A stretch of 64,000 nt of DNA from Norana najaformis (Eukaryota; Annelida; Clitellata; Crassiclitellata; Hormogastridae), in contig OZ029916.1 in NCBI GenBank assembly GCA_964023275.1, positions 14,686,607 through 14,750,606 of the forward strand, in the 5' to 3' direction. Positions 26,101 to 41,100 of this stretch are shown here, in pieces. The position numbers and the translations under genes are program-made. The notes under the pieces are model-generated. The model saw nothing but the letters and a program-made list of their open reading frames with translations. It was not told the DNA's origin and did no database searches. Every line of letters starts with the position of its first letter. Position 1 is the stretch's first letter.

Positions 26101-29100
26101 TGTATTTGTGCTTTGTGCTTTAGAGACTTTTAGCGAGGTAGTGGCTTTGTCATTGTGGATTCTAGACTGTGGCTGTCTGAATTTTTATGACCAACTTCTG
26201 TTTAACTTGTACAGTAAACTCTCTTCTCCAGCAGTAGTGTATTTGTTCAAAAATTAGTTTTTAGCCCGAAGTTTAACATGAGACATTCTGAACGATGTAT
26301 TGCACAACTTATGAAAATTATGCACTCTACTACTTTGGACCTATTTATGTGTAACAGCCTTCGGGGTTGATTTCTTGCATCTTGATTTTCTGACATTGTG
26401 AGGCTTTCTCAAGCATGGTCGCAGTTGATTGCAAAATTTCAAAATTTGACAGTAGATTTCTGAATTTCAGTACTTTGTTATTTTTTGCATGAAGCAGTTT
26501 TTTTTATCAGATTGTGAACACAGCCTCACAGAAAAGACACTTCTGGCACTAATCCATGTAAAATGAGGCATTTTTGCATGTCTAAAAATCAGCTTGTGTG
26601 TGTGTGTGTGCTGTAGGCTGGTATAAGGACATAAAAAGTAATAAAAATGAACAGCACATGCATATGCTTGTTTCATTTGAGTGCATCACCAGTAACATGA
26701 TCGCTCCTGCACTTTTTTCTTGGCGGAGATGTTTGCAGTGCAGTCACTCGTCAAATTGCAGGCCAGTCATTATGCAGGTTTTGGACTTACAAGGGGGTCA
26801 AAGTATGTCATTTCTTATGCCCAAACAAGTTTACACTCGGCTGATCTAATGTTTTCATGATCAGTAGTTAGCTGCGGACTGTTAATGCTTACTGAATTCA
26901 CTTATCAGTAGGGACCTGTGAAGCTTCAAGATTTGTGTCAATTTTGAATCATTGTTGATGATTTGAAACAGTTTGAGGAATATGATTCGTAAATTTTGAA
27001 TTTATCCGTCTCAGTTCAGTGCAAAATTGCTGTGTTCATGTGAAGAGTGCAAATGCCCTTTGAAATTGAATACCAGGTGAAAGTGACATGAAAGTGATAT
27101 TTCATTAAAATATCTGCAGTGCTTTGATGTGCAGTAGAGAAAAGCATAAAATCACGTACTGTAAGTAATTTAAGAATGATTTTGTTACATCCTTTGTTTT
27201 TTTAAATAATTTATTCATAAGCAGTGGAAGTTACTGTTGATTTTAAGTTTTTCAGTGTGTGTCTTCCTGTGTTTGTCAGTCCCTTAAACTATCATATTAG
27301 CCGAAAGATCAGATGCACTCGTTACCCTGTCTGCATGAATTACAAGTAATGTATATTATGAGTGATGCTTATTATTATAAGACACTACTCCTCATATGTA
27401 TATATTGCTGACTACAGGTTAAATAAAAATTTGAACTGTTTTCGAACCATTTAGTGGGTACTTCAAAAGTCAGATGTGTTTAATCAGGCATACATATAAA
27501 AAACAGTGCAGCACATGTTTGGAACAAAATGTGGTCAGGGGCTTTGATATCATGATATACATGGTGGCTTATATTAACTTCGTGTGCAAGATCCTGATTT
27601 TATTAACTGCACCAGATCATGGTCACGTGGTGCAGTTTGATGCACCATATTATTGTCTTTTATGCTAATGTTCATGGCTGCTGCATTGCCGTCCTTGCAA
27701 GTTTAGTCAGGTTTCGGATAAGTCCAGCTACTGTCCATCATCAGTTCTGCTACTGGATTTGTGGCCAACTGCTTGAATTCTAACTTGTATAGAGCTATAT
27801 TTGAGAAACAGTTCGTTGGCTTCAATTTAAGGATAGCATGATGTCCGATTGATGAAACTGGTAATATGCTGGTTGTATGCTGTTACTGCTTCAGCAGGGT
27901 AATGTAACTATGAATTGTTATGAGTTTCCATACCTTTGGAGAAGTACCATTATTATTTGAGGCTTGCCACATGTAAGTAGTCTGCTGTTTACGACAACTT
28001 TATCGAAAGACAGTTAAATTAAGAAATTCTGAGCTAAGCTTTGCACACCAAAGCATGATGAGGGTATCCACCTAACATGTCCTTTCACCTTCATTCCTTT
28101 CTTTTTATTTCAGTGTCAGTTACAGTCACAGAACAGAAGTCATCAGTTGAGCTCTTTTCCATCTGTAAAAATTTCAATGAGTTTCAAAAGCAGTTAAAAT
28201 GTTATTGAATCATTGAGCTCAGTAAATTTCATTGCAGTGGATTTCAATTCTGTCGCGGAATGATTCTGACTAATCTCATGTGCAGATAATTTAAGCAAAG
28301 AAACCTGCTCTCTAATTCTGTTCAGTCTTCCAACAATGTCTGAAGACTGATCGAGTTTGGCCAAGCTCCATCAGTTGATTCTGTTTTGCCATTACTGCGT
28401 TGCTGCCTGTCTTTCCCTCAAGAGTCATGTTTGTATGTATGTATGTATGTATGTATGTATGTATGTATGTATCACGATACTTAATATAGTATAGTATACT
28501 TAATGTAATGCACTAAGGCACTACCTATGTTAGCATGAATGGTGTTAAATGTCATTAAGGACAAAAATTGCATCATTTAGCAAGCAATGTTCAACTGACT
28601 AGAAATGACACCAGTAGCAAACTTGCATACACCTGCTGAGCTCAACCAACAGGTTTCCATCTCGAGTTGACAAATAGCTATGTATTCAGAGTTTGTGGAC
28701 CTAGCAGGGTCGAAGTTGTAGGCTGACAACGGGCAATTGAGTCCGCAGTACACGAGAGCTCCGTCATCGAGCATCACTGTCCAGTGCTGTCCCAGTGGAT
28801 GGTAGAAGACACAGTGTCTAGACATAACTTGAGCAACCAGGTCAGTCTGCGGATGGACAGCTATTTGGTTGATGATAGAACCTCTTTCTGGTAGACCATA
28901 GAAACTGTTCCAAAGTGTCTCGTAACTTTTCGATGGCATTCATAGGTCGGTAGTTTGAGCTGTGACCATCAATCTAGAACCTGTCTTACCTTGAATACAT
29001 AATGGACTTTTCCTATGATCATGAGCAGGAAAGAACTATTCGAAAATTGAAAATCCCTGGAAAACTTGTGTAAATAACACCGGAACACCAAGTTGGTCAC

Positions 29101-32100
29101 AGTAGCAGTCTAAAATGTGAAAGAATTATGAAAAATTTTGCCTTAAGATGAAACTTAAGACAAAATGAGAAGCTGCAAAAAACACCATATCATGGCTGCC
29201 AAATATGTGCGGTATGTCATCTTGTCCATAGCTGATATGTCCATTGCACTCATGACTTCATAGTTGATCTAACAGTTGGAGTCTGGAGCCTGTGGAGTTG
29301 TATTGGAGTCTGTCCATATAAGTCCAGCTTAATATAATTACTGTTGTGACAGATGCCAGAATATTTGATGCTGTAGTTAACAATAATATTTTTTCTACTT
29401 CAGTCCAAATTGTACAGCAACATGCTGAATGATTGAATACAGTAGTTCTGATAACGTAAGACATATTCCAAAGATGCAATGTTCAGTAGCGATGTTTGAT
29501 ACACTAACACTACATTAATAAATGCATTTATTGTAATAAATGTTATCTTAAAAGTAATTTGTAATTATAATTTGCAAGTAGTAACTTTGATATCCATGTC
29601 AGTTTGTTGCAGAACATGGTAATGATTATCTGTACTTTGAGGCTGCTTGTGTAAACTGTTAAGGGCCTGATATGCTGCACCATGCGACTGGATTTACGAC
29701 TTGGTGTCGTGATGAGGCAGTGCAATTGCGTATGGGAAACGAGGGACCCTCATCCGAAGAACCAGTCTCCATTATCACAGTTTTCCGCAACGTTGTTGAA
29801 AACTATCCTGAACACAAAGCACTTGGTGAGCAGCTTCTTTGTAAAAGAAATTTCCTTGTTCAGTAGAGTGTGAAACTTTAGTGTTGGTGACGTGATGTAG
29901 CCCATTTTTTACTTGTTCGAGTCTTAACAGTGGGATCAGATGATCATGCAAATCCCAATCAGTGTAAGTTTTGACAGTGAGCAATTCCCCACAACAAAAT
30001 TTGCTTGTGCTACAGTAACTGCACAGTTATGCCATATGTCCAAGATCTGCTTATTTGTACTGCCTATTTATGTTTGTAATAAATGTGCATTTAGTCATTT
30101 ACCTTCTGTTATCTTAGCTTTCTCATCGCATGTGGACCTGAAAAGAAGTTTGTTAAACATTTTTTGCAGCAACTGAAGTAGATGGCCAGTGGCAGACGAT
30201 GACCTTCCGAGAGTATTACAGCTTTGTCATCACGGCTGCCAAGTCCTTTATAAAGGTACACCATAGTGTGTTTAATTTCACAGTCAGCAAACTCTGATGT
30301 ATACTTGGAAGCAACGGAAAACTTGGAAGAAACTAAAAGTAGTAAAATGAAGTTGGTCTCAAGTTAATGATCTTCTGTAAATTAGAATTTAAGCCAGTCT
30401 TCATTTGATCAGGTATCCCTCCAGTTATGCCATTTATCCTTTTTCATGGAGGCACTACTTAGTCCACTGATGCAGTGCTATATAAATACGAGGTGAATTG
30501 ATTTACACAGATCACGTGAATTGTGATTTTAAGCCGTGGAAAACCATTGCACAAGGTTCTTGTTCTTTCTGTGTTTGGCTTATGACTGATGAAGATTGAT
30601 GAATGAGGTTGGTGATGATGAGGAGAAGGAGAAGGATGAGGATGGTGATGTCTGTGATGATGATAATGATGATGACCAACCAGAGTGATATTCTCAGTTT
30701 TAGTTTTAATGGAGACTAAGCCAAAGCAGATGCTGTAGTCTGAGTGTAACGGAAGCTGATGAATTTTATGTGGAATGAAGCCATCAGACCCTGCGCACTG
30801 GACTTATTTATTCTTTTGTCCAAATGTCTCACATTGCACGTAAATCAATCAGTTCCTAGATGGAATAAAAAGTAGTTCCTTTGCCTTTTGGTCTTTGTTG
30901 TGAATTTCAAGTGCATAAAATGCTTTAGCCCGGTGGTAATTTTTATTTATCACCTACATCAGAAAACAACACTGTAACATTGTATCATGCTGGCTCAAGT
31001 TAGATTTTATTTATGACTGAAACTGAAACTACAAAATTCCATTACTGCCCAAATCTCATTTGACAAAACCTGAAATTCTCTTTTGGCTGACATTACTCTG
31101 ACAGCCATGTCCATTGGGCCCATATCTGGTCACCAGTTGATTATCCCATCAACTTTAGTAGACTGAGGCTGTAACTGAAAAAGATTTTAATTTGACCTCT
31201 TATAATTACCATAACTCGTGCATTTGTCCATTGACATTTGCTTCAGCTTTGCACCTCGGCTGAACCAGGTGTTGGGACAACCACCTAATGGCTGTACGGC
31301 CACTGTAGTGCAACTAATTAATTGTTCCAGGTGCGTGGGTAATCAGAGCTTGCTTTTATGTGAAATGATATTGAATTGGAAATGGAAATTCAGGACAGAT
31401 CGTTTACCTAATCTGGTTTTTATTCATACTAATGTAAAGCACCTGTTTGTATGAGGGTGCGTGATTTCATACTGATTGTAGCTACATTTCAGAGATTTCA
31501 ATCTTGGGCTAGCACGGTCCATACACGTGGACCTTAAATGGCATGGCATCCATTCAAATGGGCATCAGTGGTGAAGGATCTTACCAGATCAATTCATTGC
31601 AAAATGAGCAGGGTCGAGGCCACGCAGTTGCTATTAGGTCTTGCTCTGGGTGAAAGGAAATTTATTGTGTGAGATGATAATATTGTTGGTCCTTGTATGG
31701 TGGTCCTATGAAATCTGTAGAACTGTGGCTATTAGAATAGTGTCTTGGTCTCATTTAGGTCCAGATACGTTTGCCCAGCCAAACATGGTGCCCAGGCCCT
31801 GAATGTTATACCCAAAACCCAACCAAAGAAGGGCAGTTATGATGATTTAAGCAGGTTGCTTGTATTAGTCGTATACAACAGATGCAAAATGTCATATTGA
31901 AATAAAAAGAAGGATAGCGATGGGAAAAGATGCCTTTATGAATAGGAAATAATTAATGAGTGGAAGCTAAAGAAGAAATGGTCAAAACATTGATATGGAT
32001 CATGGTCTTATAAGGATTGGAAACATGAACCATGAGATAAGAAGACATCAGAAGACTGGAGGCTTTTGAGTTATGGGTATGGCGCAGGATGGAGGAGGTT

Positions 32101-35100
32101 AACTGGACAGAGTGCAAAATAAACGAAGAGGTGGTTCAGCAGGTGAAAGAGAAAAGATCTCTGATGGCTACAATAAGAAAGAGACAGAGGAAATGGATTG
32201 GACACACTCCCCAGAAGTGATTCCCTTCTGAGAAATATCATAGACGGGGAGGAATGGAAGGAAAGAAAAGAAGAGGAAGACCAAGACAAATGCTACTAGA
32301 CTGGATCATGGAGGACAGATATGGTAAACTGAAGGAGGAGGCCCAACAACGTCAGGATTGGCGCCATTGGATGTTCGAACCTGCCCAGTGGCAGAGAACT
32401 TAAAGAAGAAATGCATACAATGACTGAAATGCACCTCATTCAATGATTGGTACAGGTACAGGTCTGTGAAATACAGCCATGAGTTGGAAGAAATACTATG
32501 ACCTCTTACAAGAGTTTTATTATTTTATTATGCAGCAATGGAGTGACGGGTAGCCAGTAACCACTCAGAATGAACTCAGTACCTGGGCCAAATTTTACCA
32601 AAATTTGTCACCTCTCATCTTCTTGCCAACACCTTGTGCTTAGATTAGAGTCATATTTCCTCTTGTAGCACCTTGGAGTCACAACCTCTTCTCTTTTAGC
32701 CTCGTGATTAGAATTTGTAAATTTGCTTCAATGTCTTTCTGGCATCTAATGGGAGGAAGATCAAAGAAATTCATTTGTCTGTTTGCAGAATTCTCAGAAA
32801 TATTTGATACATTGAACTATGTTATAATCTTTTAGACTATTAAGAGATGTAATCTGTTAAACCCCGGTAATTTCCAGGGTTGTCCATAATGTTATTGGAT
32901 CAGCTTTGGTGAACAATGTGTTATTCTTTGTTTGTTAACTGTTAGCTTGGCCTCCAACCCTACAAAGGTGTCGGAATAATTGGTTTCAACTCACCCGAAT
33001 GGTTTATTTCTGATTTGGCAGCCATATTTGCATGGTAGGGCTTTTTCGGTTATATCTGCTCATCAGTTGGTGTGGATTTAACAGAAAAATCTTTCAACTG
33101 GGAACATGTGTGAAATACTCAAAACTTGTGCAGTTGATGAAGCAGAATTTGTTATTGAATGAGAGATGAAATATCAAAACTTTGAGAGAAAAAACTGATA
33201 CTGCGCATATGATTCATGTTTACTATTTTCATGTATCTTGAACATTGCAGCCATCTACACAATTGTTAGCTTAATTAACTTCAGTTCAGCCAAACATCAA
33301 CCATCACTTAACAATTCATCACTTACAGCCAGTACTAGTGATTTAATGGCTAGAAGATGTTATTAGGAAACTTCTGCTTATTGCAGATGATCTGTTTCTC
33401 TACTTTAGTTTGCTTTCCAGTCGTTGAATGCTTATACAGGTGTAGGGCCAGATATTGTAGTGGCTTACTGAAATGTGTTGCTTTCATAGAATTCACAGAC
33501 AGCTACTACGTTCTTCATTTTGACAGTTGAAGCGTAGGATGTTGCATTTTTATCACAACGTGCCTGGTGTACTTGGCCATTCACCGTGGTTTAACTGTTG
33601 TACACTGCTTCATTGGTGGATTTTATTCATGCCATAACCATTTCAAGGAGCAAATTTCTTGTATTCAAAAACTCTTCGTGAAGTGAACATCTTGTGAATT
33701 GAATTTACGGCATACACAGAATAAAGGCACTTAATATCAAAATGTGCTTGTTTTCTTTTGCTTCTTCTTTTGCTTTTCTTTTCTTCTATTCTTTCTTTTC
33801 CTTTGTTTCTTGTGCTTGTTTTCTTCTTTCTTTGTCTTTTTTCTCTTGACTGTTGAATAAAAGACCGTTTAAGTTAGCGTACGTTGGATTGCCTTGCACG
33901 TGGTCTGTTGAGCACTGCTATTAATCTTGCAGTGGACTTGCCACTGGTATCTACACAACAAATTCTCCAGACGCGTGCCAGTCGATTGCGCTGAGTGCCG
34001 AGTGCAATGTGCTTATGGTTGAAAATGATCATCAGCTGCAGAAGATTCTGTCCATCTGGCCTCAGCTGCCCAGTCTCAAGGCCGTCGTTCAATATAAAGG
34101 CCAACTTAAAGACCAAAGACCAAACGTCTATACGGTACATTGAGATTTGTGTGGATGGGACCTTACAAGTGGTGCTTTGTAATTCTCTTGTCATCTGAGG
34201 TGCTCTTCAGATTTAGGTGCCAAATAAAATAATGTAGTCATACATTTTTACAGGACCTTCCCAAATCTTAGCTTATGTCGGTGCTGAACAAATGCAGGTA
34301 TATGTGTAATTCTTATTATCTGTATGTTCATTGGATTGATTGTCAGTAATGCATTTTCCCCCATAGTTGCTCTGTCCTCTACTGTCAAAAGCCATTCTTC
34401 CAGCTGCACACATTAGGGTAGTGCAAACAAACTTCTTAAAGTTACCTTCAGAACCCAGCATTTGAGTCCACCTATATAGATAATATTTTGGTAAAAATGT
34501 GAAATCATTTCATAAATTATTTATTATTATTATTAATCAGATACCTATAGCATGCTAATTTATGGATTTACCTCAAAAGTGCAAGTAGCTGGAAAAGATT
34601 ACCATATTATCTCAGGTATAGGTGCATTTTATTTCTGAAAAAAATCAGCTCGAAGTCTGGGTGCGCAGTGTACATAGGAACGAAGTTCTTAAGTGTTTTA
34701 GGTAAACGCCGGTCATGAGTAAAGACCACTTTTGCACTAACCAAAAGGCAAGAGATGAACTTTACATCAGCTGAGATACCTTATATTTTATTGGTTTCAT
34801 TTATTTAACTTGCATTTGGTAGGCTGATTTTATAACATATGATTTTGACATATTTTTATAATTTAAATCAGAGTGCATAGTTATGTTTGAGAAATAAATG
34901 AAAAGAAAGCCATGTCACCGGATGTTGTTTATTTTACTCCATAGATATAATTGTATGTACTACAGCAGTCAGACTGCTAGTAAGTAGGTGGGATTTAAAT
35001 TCAGGATGCACAGGTAAATGGCTTATGCATTTCTATTTGCCATCTTGATTTATGAGGCATCTTTTTGTTGCAGGAAGAATTTTACTTATGCCTGTTGATC

Positions 35101-38100
35101 GTTTCACAAATGTCTTATAAATGTGTATACAGAGATATACCTCGTTCTTTGTAGACCCAGTTCCTTTCTTTATAAGTTTGTTTTTACACTGGGTCTTCTG
35201 TCTGATTTGAGCAGCATGGACAGTGATGCTTATAATATTGGAGCCAATGCAATCCTCAGTGATTCTTGATTACTTTTATCTTGGTTGACTGTATTAGGTG
35301 TTTGTGCATCCGCTTTCATGTTTCTTGTTCCTATGTCTTACAGTGGCAAGAGTTTCTTGAGTTTGGTAAAGATGTTCCTGACTCAGAACTGGATAAACGC
35401 GTCAGCGTACAAGCACCAAACAAATGCTGTACACTAATTTACACAGTAAGCATTTGTTGTATTTATATGCTGTTGAATTTTTTGTTGTCTCTGACTGAGC
35501 AGAGAATTCATTTTAACAGGGAGAGGATTGTATATCTGCAGATGAAGCCTACTCTTCATTATTCAGCATGATCAAAGATCCTCTGACTGACTGACTTTGG
35601 TAGTCTTTCATTAAAAATTTCTGTGTAGTTAGGTTGATTTTCCTGTTTTTCTGTAACTTCCTGCACTTGTTTGCTGTGTTATGTCCATCATTTCCAACCC
35701 CAACCTGACATCTGACGAAACTTGATCTCTGTTCTGACTCACTGGGCTGATGTTTTAGAGTTGACTGGATTTGCTGATTGGTTTGGTGCTGCATTGATTT
35801 ATGTCTTATGCAGTATCATTGCAGTGCTTAAGCATTGTCTTAGATTAGTTCAACACAGACATTGCAATATTCGTTGATAGCATTTGTGGAGATACCTATT
35901 CATGCACAGTTGTATACATCAGTGTAGGGTTATGTAGGTTACATTCGTATGCAGTTGTAGACATTGTTCATACATAGATATCCTGTTGTATTCCACCGTC
36001 AAATATGCATGGATGTTAAACAACACCTGAAACACAACACCTGTGGAAAACAATGGCTGACTTCTAACACTGAGATCACACATAGCAGTAATTGTGGGAC
36101 AGTGTTATGTTAATGTTGTGCTGTGTTGATACTTGCTAGTTTTATGTTATCTGTGAGGCCTGTCTGTCTGCTAGAATTGCCTTGGCTATACTGTGGTGCT
36201 TGATAAGATTTCTTGTGACTTGTTCAACATTTGAGTTCTGTAAAAACAAACCTGCAGAATTACTTGGATAGCATACCTGGACTGTGAGAGAAGGAAACCA
36301 GATAAATGATCAGGTAGGCTGTGCCCTAATGAGACTCTGTGGATGAGTGTTTTACCTTGGGCTTTCAGGTTCAGGTGTTGATATCCTTCCTGAGCTGCAC
36401 TGTCTGAGCTGCCATGCTGCACCCAGCGACGCATTAGCTCCATGGAAAGTTAGCTCCACAGGAAGTGAGTGACTGAGCTCTGTGCCAGGTAAGCAGGTAC
36501 CAGCCAGGGAGAAGCAGAAGTGCTGCTCCCTCCTCCACTCATTGTTTCTGGGAGACATACAGCACTTGAGATCACCGTCTCTCGCCAATGAATACTTAAC
36601 GCTGAATTCGCCATTGTCTGAGACTGGATGGCATGATGCGGCCTGGAAGTGTCTTCTTGTATTGATCTGACCAGATACATATCCCACACTTTGTTTACAG
36701 AATGTGATAGACAAAAATTGCAGTGAGATGAGCACTTGCTTAATTTTGGGATGATGATTTCCTGGAAGAGGCAGTTTTGCATTGGGTCTGATGACTGTCT
36801 GTTCTTATACATCAAGACACTTGATACAGCACCTTTTAAGTACCTCACTAAAGCACTGCTTTGATCCAGCTGATCTGATCATGTGTCTGCATGTTTTTTC
36901 ATTGGATCTGATCCAATTGATCTGGTGTTGTATCTGTTTATTTTCAGTCGGGTACAACTGGTAGCGCCAAAGGAGTAATGCTAAGCCACGATAATGTACG
37001 TTGTTCTTTCAAATAACACTGAATTGTCTTTCGTTAGTATTTTATTTCTTAAATTTGTGTAGCACCAAGTACTGTCTAACAGGAAACTGAAATAATTTAT
37101 GCATTATGTCATTTTCAGACTTTATGGAATTTTTCAAGTTTGTTGTGAAAGTATTTCTTATGAAAATATTGATTACTGCTTGGACTAAAGAATATTCATG
37201 ATTTCACTGCATCATTTCTTATGAATAAAAGGATTATTCTGAATAACAAAAACAGTGCTGCAGGATATGATTTAACAAATCCAGAGCTCTGTAAATCTGA
37301 AAAAGTTTCAAGATGGTTGCTGTTTACTGGACAAACAAATGATTATAACATTATTTAGTAATTTTAATTAGTGGAATGTTATCTTTAAGATGATCTGGAC
37401 AGCCAAGATGGCTGGTCAAACAGTGAACTGGCGCTATGGATGTGAGATCTTGATCAGCTACCTTCCGCTGAGTCACGTTGCAGCCCAAATAATAGACATC
37501 TACGTCCCAATACTTTATGCAGCTACAGTTTACTTTGCACGACCAGATGCACTCAAGGTATTTGTTTAGTCACTCTAAATCCAATATCCTTGAAAGACAA
37601 GGTCAGTGTTGTCTTTTATTCAAAGTTTTCTTTGGTGGCCATACAGCTGTGACCTTTATCATTTTGAGTGATTTATCAGGTGAGAGCCTTCACCAGGACT
37701 GTCTGTTTGAACAAGTGCCTCATCATTTGAAGTCCCCATGTGTGGATGGACATTGCTAGCCTGAGGTACAGGTCTGTGAAATACGGTCGTGAGTTGGAAG
37801 AAATACTGTGACCTCTTACAAGAGTGTTTGATTCACTTGTCATAGTTATGTACTGCTGCTCATTTTGTACTTTGGAAGTGACAAGCGGAGGGAAGAAAAA
37901 TACCACAAAGGGTTCGTACCAGGATTGTTTCCAGAAGTAGATAGGAAGGCACCCTGTTTTAAGCACTTTTCTTAAAGATTGGGCCTAACACAGGATTTCC
38001 AAGAACCCATGCTCTTGTGTTACACCATATGCCTTTCTTCTTTTGTTACTATTTGCAAATCCATAAAATGATTAAACATCATAAGCTGAGCTGTAGGAAA

Positions 38101-41100
38101 AGCTAAACATCAGTTAGCTAGTTGCTTTCAGTGCTGCCATTTTAGTGGTCAGTAATTAAATTTCTGGCTTAATTACATCAGAAGTTGTTGATGTATCTAA
38201 ATTCTTAACAAGGTTGATTCCAGTTTTTTTGTGATTTTAAAACTATGTTTGTTATTAATGAACTTTTCGATTTTGTGATTTTGTACTAAACCGAGTGCAT
38301 CATAGCACCTTGATATTTTAGACTAAACTTGTGTAAGAGATGATTAACAAGATTGCTGCTAGGGATGACATGGAGTCCTTAACTGTCTCTAGCAACTATA
38401 TGTTATTAGCCATAAATGTATCTGGCTAATCCAGCCACAGGCTGATCCAGTCATTGCACAGCGTGTGTGTATTGTTAGGGTTCTCTTGGTGAGACCCTGA
38501 AAAAAGTCCGACCAACCGCCTTCCTTGGTGTTCCTCGTGTTTGGGAGAAGATACAGGAGAAGATGATGGCCGTTGGGAGACAGAATGGATATGTCAAGCA
38601 ATGGATTTCTGCCTGGGCCAGGGACATTGGCTTGCGTGGCAATCTGGCACTGATGGACAAGTAAGTGTTGCTTAGAAGCCCTTTTGTTTATGCATTGCTA
38701 AGATAATATTACCAGTTTTCCGGTATTTTGTAAGCATGTAATGAGAGGTAAAATAAGTTCTGTAGCCACATTGCAATTTGAAAAGCTGTGCACGTATATA
38801 TGCAAATCATACCAGAAATGCAAGCCTCACAATATATTTTCTATTGTAGTGGAACAGTTCCTTATGGTTGGACGTTGGCCGATTACCTGGTCTTTCAGAC
38901 GGTTCGTCAGGCACTTGGTCTCGATCGTTGTACATACTGTGTGGTGACAGCAGCACCAGTCAAGAGAGAAACGTTGGAGTTCTTCCTCAGCCTGAACGTA
39001 CCTCTTCTGGAAATTTATGGACTGAGTGAATGTTCTGGTAAATTTCCTGTTCAGGATTTCTATGCACCTCCACCATTTTATGGTTCACCACTTGTTCAGT
39101 GGCACAGAGGTTGATCAATAGTCTGTTTTTTCCAGTCACCTTTGTCTCCAGATGTCCAGTCTTGATAATCCATAAGAGAAGGTTTTATCAGTTGATAGGT
39201 CGCTGTTGTCTTGTCTGTGCTTCAGCAGAAAAATCCTTCAATTGAGGGTGCACACAACCTCCAACAGAGTTCTGGTGTGCAGTAAAACAGTTATCATCAT
39301 ATCTCACGTAACTATGTTGGCAGTAGTATTATGAGGGGCTTGAATGCAATGATGGAAAAGACCATGATGTAGTTTTTATGCCACAAATATTACATCAACG
39401 TAAGCATGTGATTGATTTGTCTTGTGTTTTGTAAGCATTATTATGTAATCAAAGTTTAATTAGTTGTTCTTCTGGACATCTATTCAGTCAGTTGTCCTTC
39501 ATAAAGGAGATGGAGTTTCAGTAAAATCGTGTTTTCTCAGCCTCTTCTTAACCTTCTGAAATGTATCCAACATCATGTGGAGCTGCCAACTGCATTCAGA
39601 GAATTAACAGAGCACCTCTGTAACAGTCTGATGCCGGTTAGCAATGCTGTTGTCTTGTTCCAGGGCCACATACGTTCACCACTCCCTGGAGTTGTCGATT
39701 TACGAGTGTTGGAAAAGAAATGTTGGGTTGTTCTACAAAGCTTATTAATGAAGACAAGGAGATATCCGGTGAAGTAAGAAATGACTTGACTTGTGTAGAA
39801 ACAGGGCTTACATAGAAAGGCAATTCATCAGTCACTCAGTCAGTCCTATACATGGTGTTCATCTTTGGATCAGTTTAAAGCTACAGTTCTGAAGAAGTGT
39901 TTAATAGTAAGTAGACAATCATGCATACATGGGATATTTCCAATTTCAACTGAAACAGCTGTTACCCTGATGGCCATGTTTGTTGTTCCCATGGCAGGCC
40001 ACCAGTTGCCATAAGTGGCATAATGTAGGCCAGCACAGTGGCTGTCTGAGTCAGAACTGGTGCTGATCAAAAGTAAGCCTCTTAAGTTTTCATTTAAACA
40101 TATGATCCAACATACTAGGTACCATTTTCTGGTGTCTACTTCATGTTCCTCATAGCAAACAATGACAGAAGGTCACTTGCCAGCATGTGTCTTTTCTCTA
40201 GTACAGAGCTGCTTACTTCTTGCTAGACATTGAGTAAACGTGCTGGCAATCCAGTTTGCAGTGCTGCGGTTGTCAGATGTTGTCTGTGTGTGTGGTAGCA
40301 GTTCATCTCGAAACATGGGTTTATAAGTAATTCACATTTGAGGAATTACAGGGTTTTGTGCTGAAAACATAGTTTATAATTTCATTAGTTTTCACACTTT
40401 GGACTTTACCTATGTCTACGATTCCTCGCTCAGTCGATGGACATATGGCGTGTTAACAAATGCATTACTTACTTACTTACTTAATCTGATTTGACCTTAT
40501 TTGCACAGCTCTGCCTGAGTGGCCGAAATGTGTTTATGGGTTATCTGAACGATGAAGAGCGGACACGAGCAACATTTGATGATGATGGTTGGCTACATTC
40601 CGGTGACTGTGGTCGCAGAGATGAAGATGGTTTCATATTTATAACTGGCCGACTGAAAGGTTCTACGATTTCTTGTTAATTTTAATAGTGATTCCGAGAT
40701 TAATTTTCCATTTACGGCGCAGTTCAAACGGTTTGTTGTTCATTTGAACGAAACCTGTTTCAAGCTCAAATTTCTTTGGTGGTTTTCTTCTCATCTTTCA
40801 AATTTAAACTTTTACTCTGATGATGCATCTTTTCATACATACACATTTTTGCAGGATCAGTTTACATTTGACAATAGGAACTTCCCTAGTGATGATGTGA
40901 CTACCATACTCTTTCAGTGTCATTCAGAGGATTACTGTTGCATATATACACACATACATAAACAAACATGCATACATGCGTACTTGATTGTATATAAACA
41001 TTGCATACATTATTTATGTTGCATGCATGCATAAATAAATATATATATTTATATAAGTATATATTCATACCTATGTAAGAATAAGATAATATGATGTATA

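Larger units (their letters stand above)
14126..29663 (+). other. ACSBG intron 1 (about 15.5 kb)
   Basis: It runs from GTAAGC to TTAAG. The stretch is repeat-loaded: a 27-bp minisatellite (14457), tRNA-like SINE (16110), hAT-like element (17561-18785), dispersed repeats at 18232/19975 and 20925, LINE tail (21905), piggyBac remnant (23675-25720), second SINE (25795), a (TATG)n array (28431) and repeat B copy 2 (28500). Unlisted parts show no exon that I can support, though a small alternative exon cannot be excluded. Confidence 0.6.
30256..32945 (+). other. ACSBG intron 3
   Basis: It contains a (GATGAT/GAGGAT)n run at 30600-30675, dispersed repeat C copy 2 (31490), an RTE-type LINE fragment (31895-32402) and repeat E copy 1 (32455). 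Nothing else is recognised. Confidence 0.7.

Noticed and set aside
28577..28939. 120-codon frame considered as a host gene
   Set aside because: It coincides with dispersed repeat B, which has two other copies in the window.
36186..36848. Three overlapping minus frames of 85-132 codons
   Set aside because: They overlap in different phases inside ACSBG intron 6, and none matches a family that I recognise.
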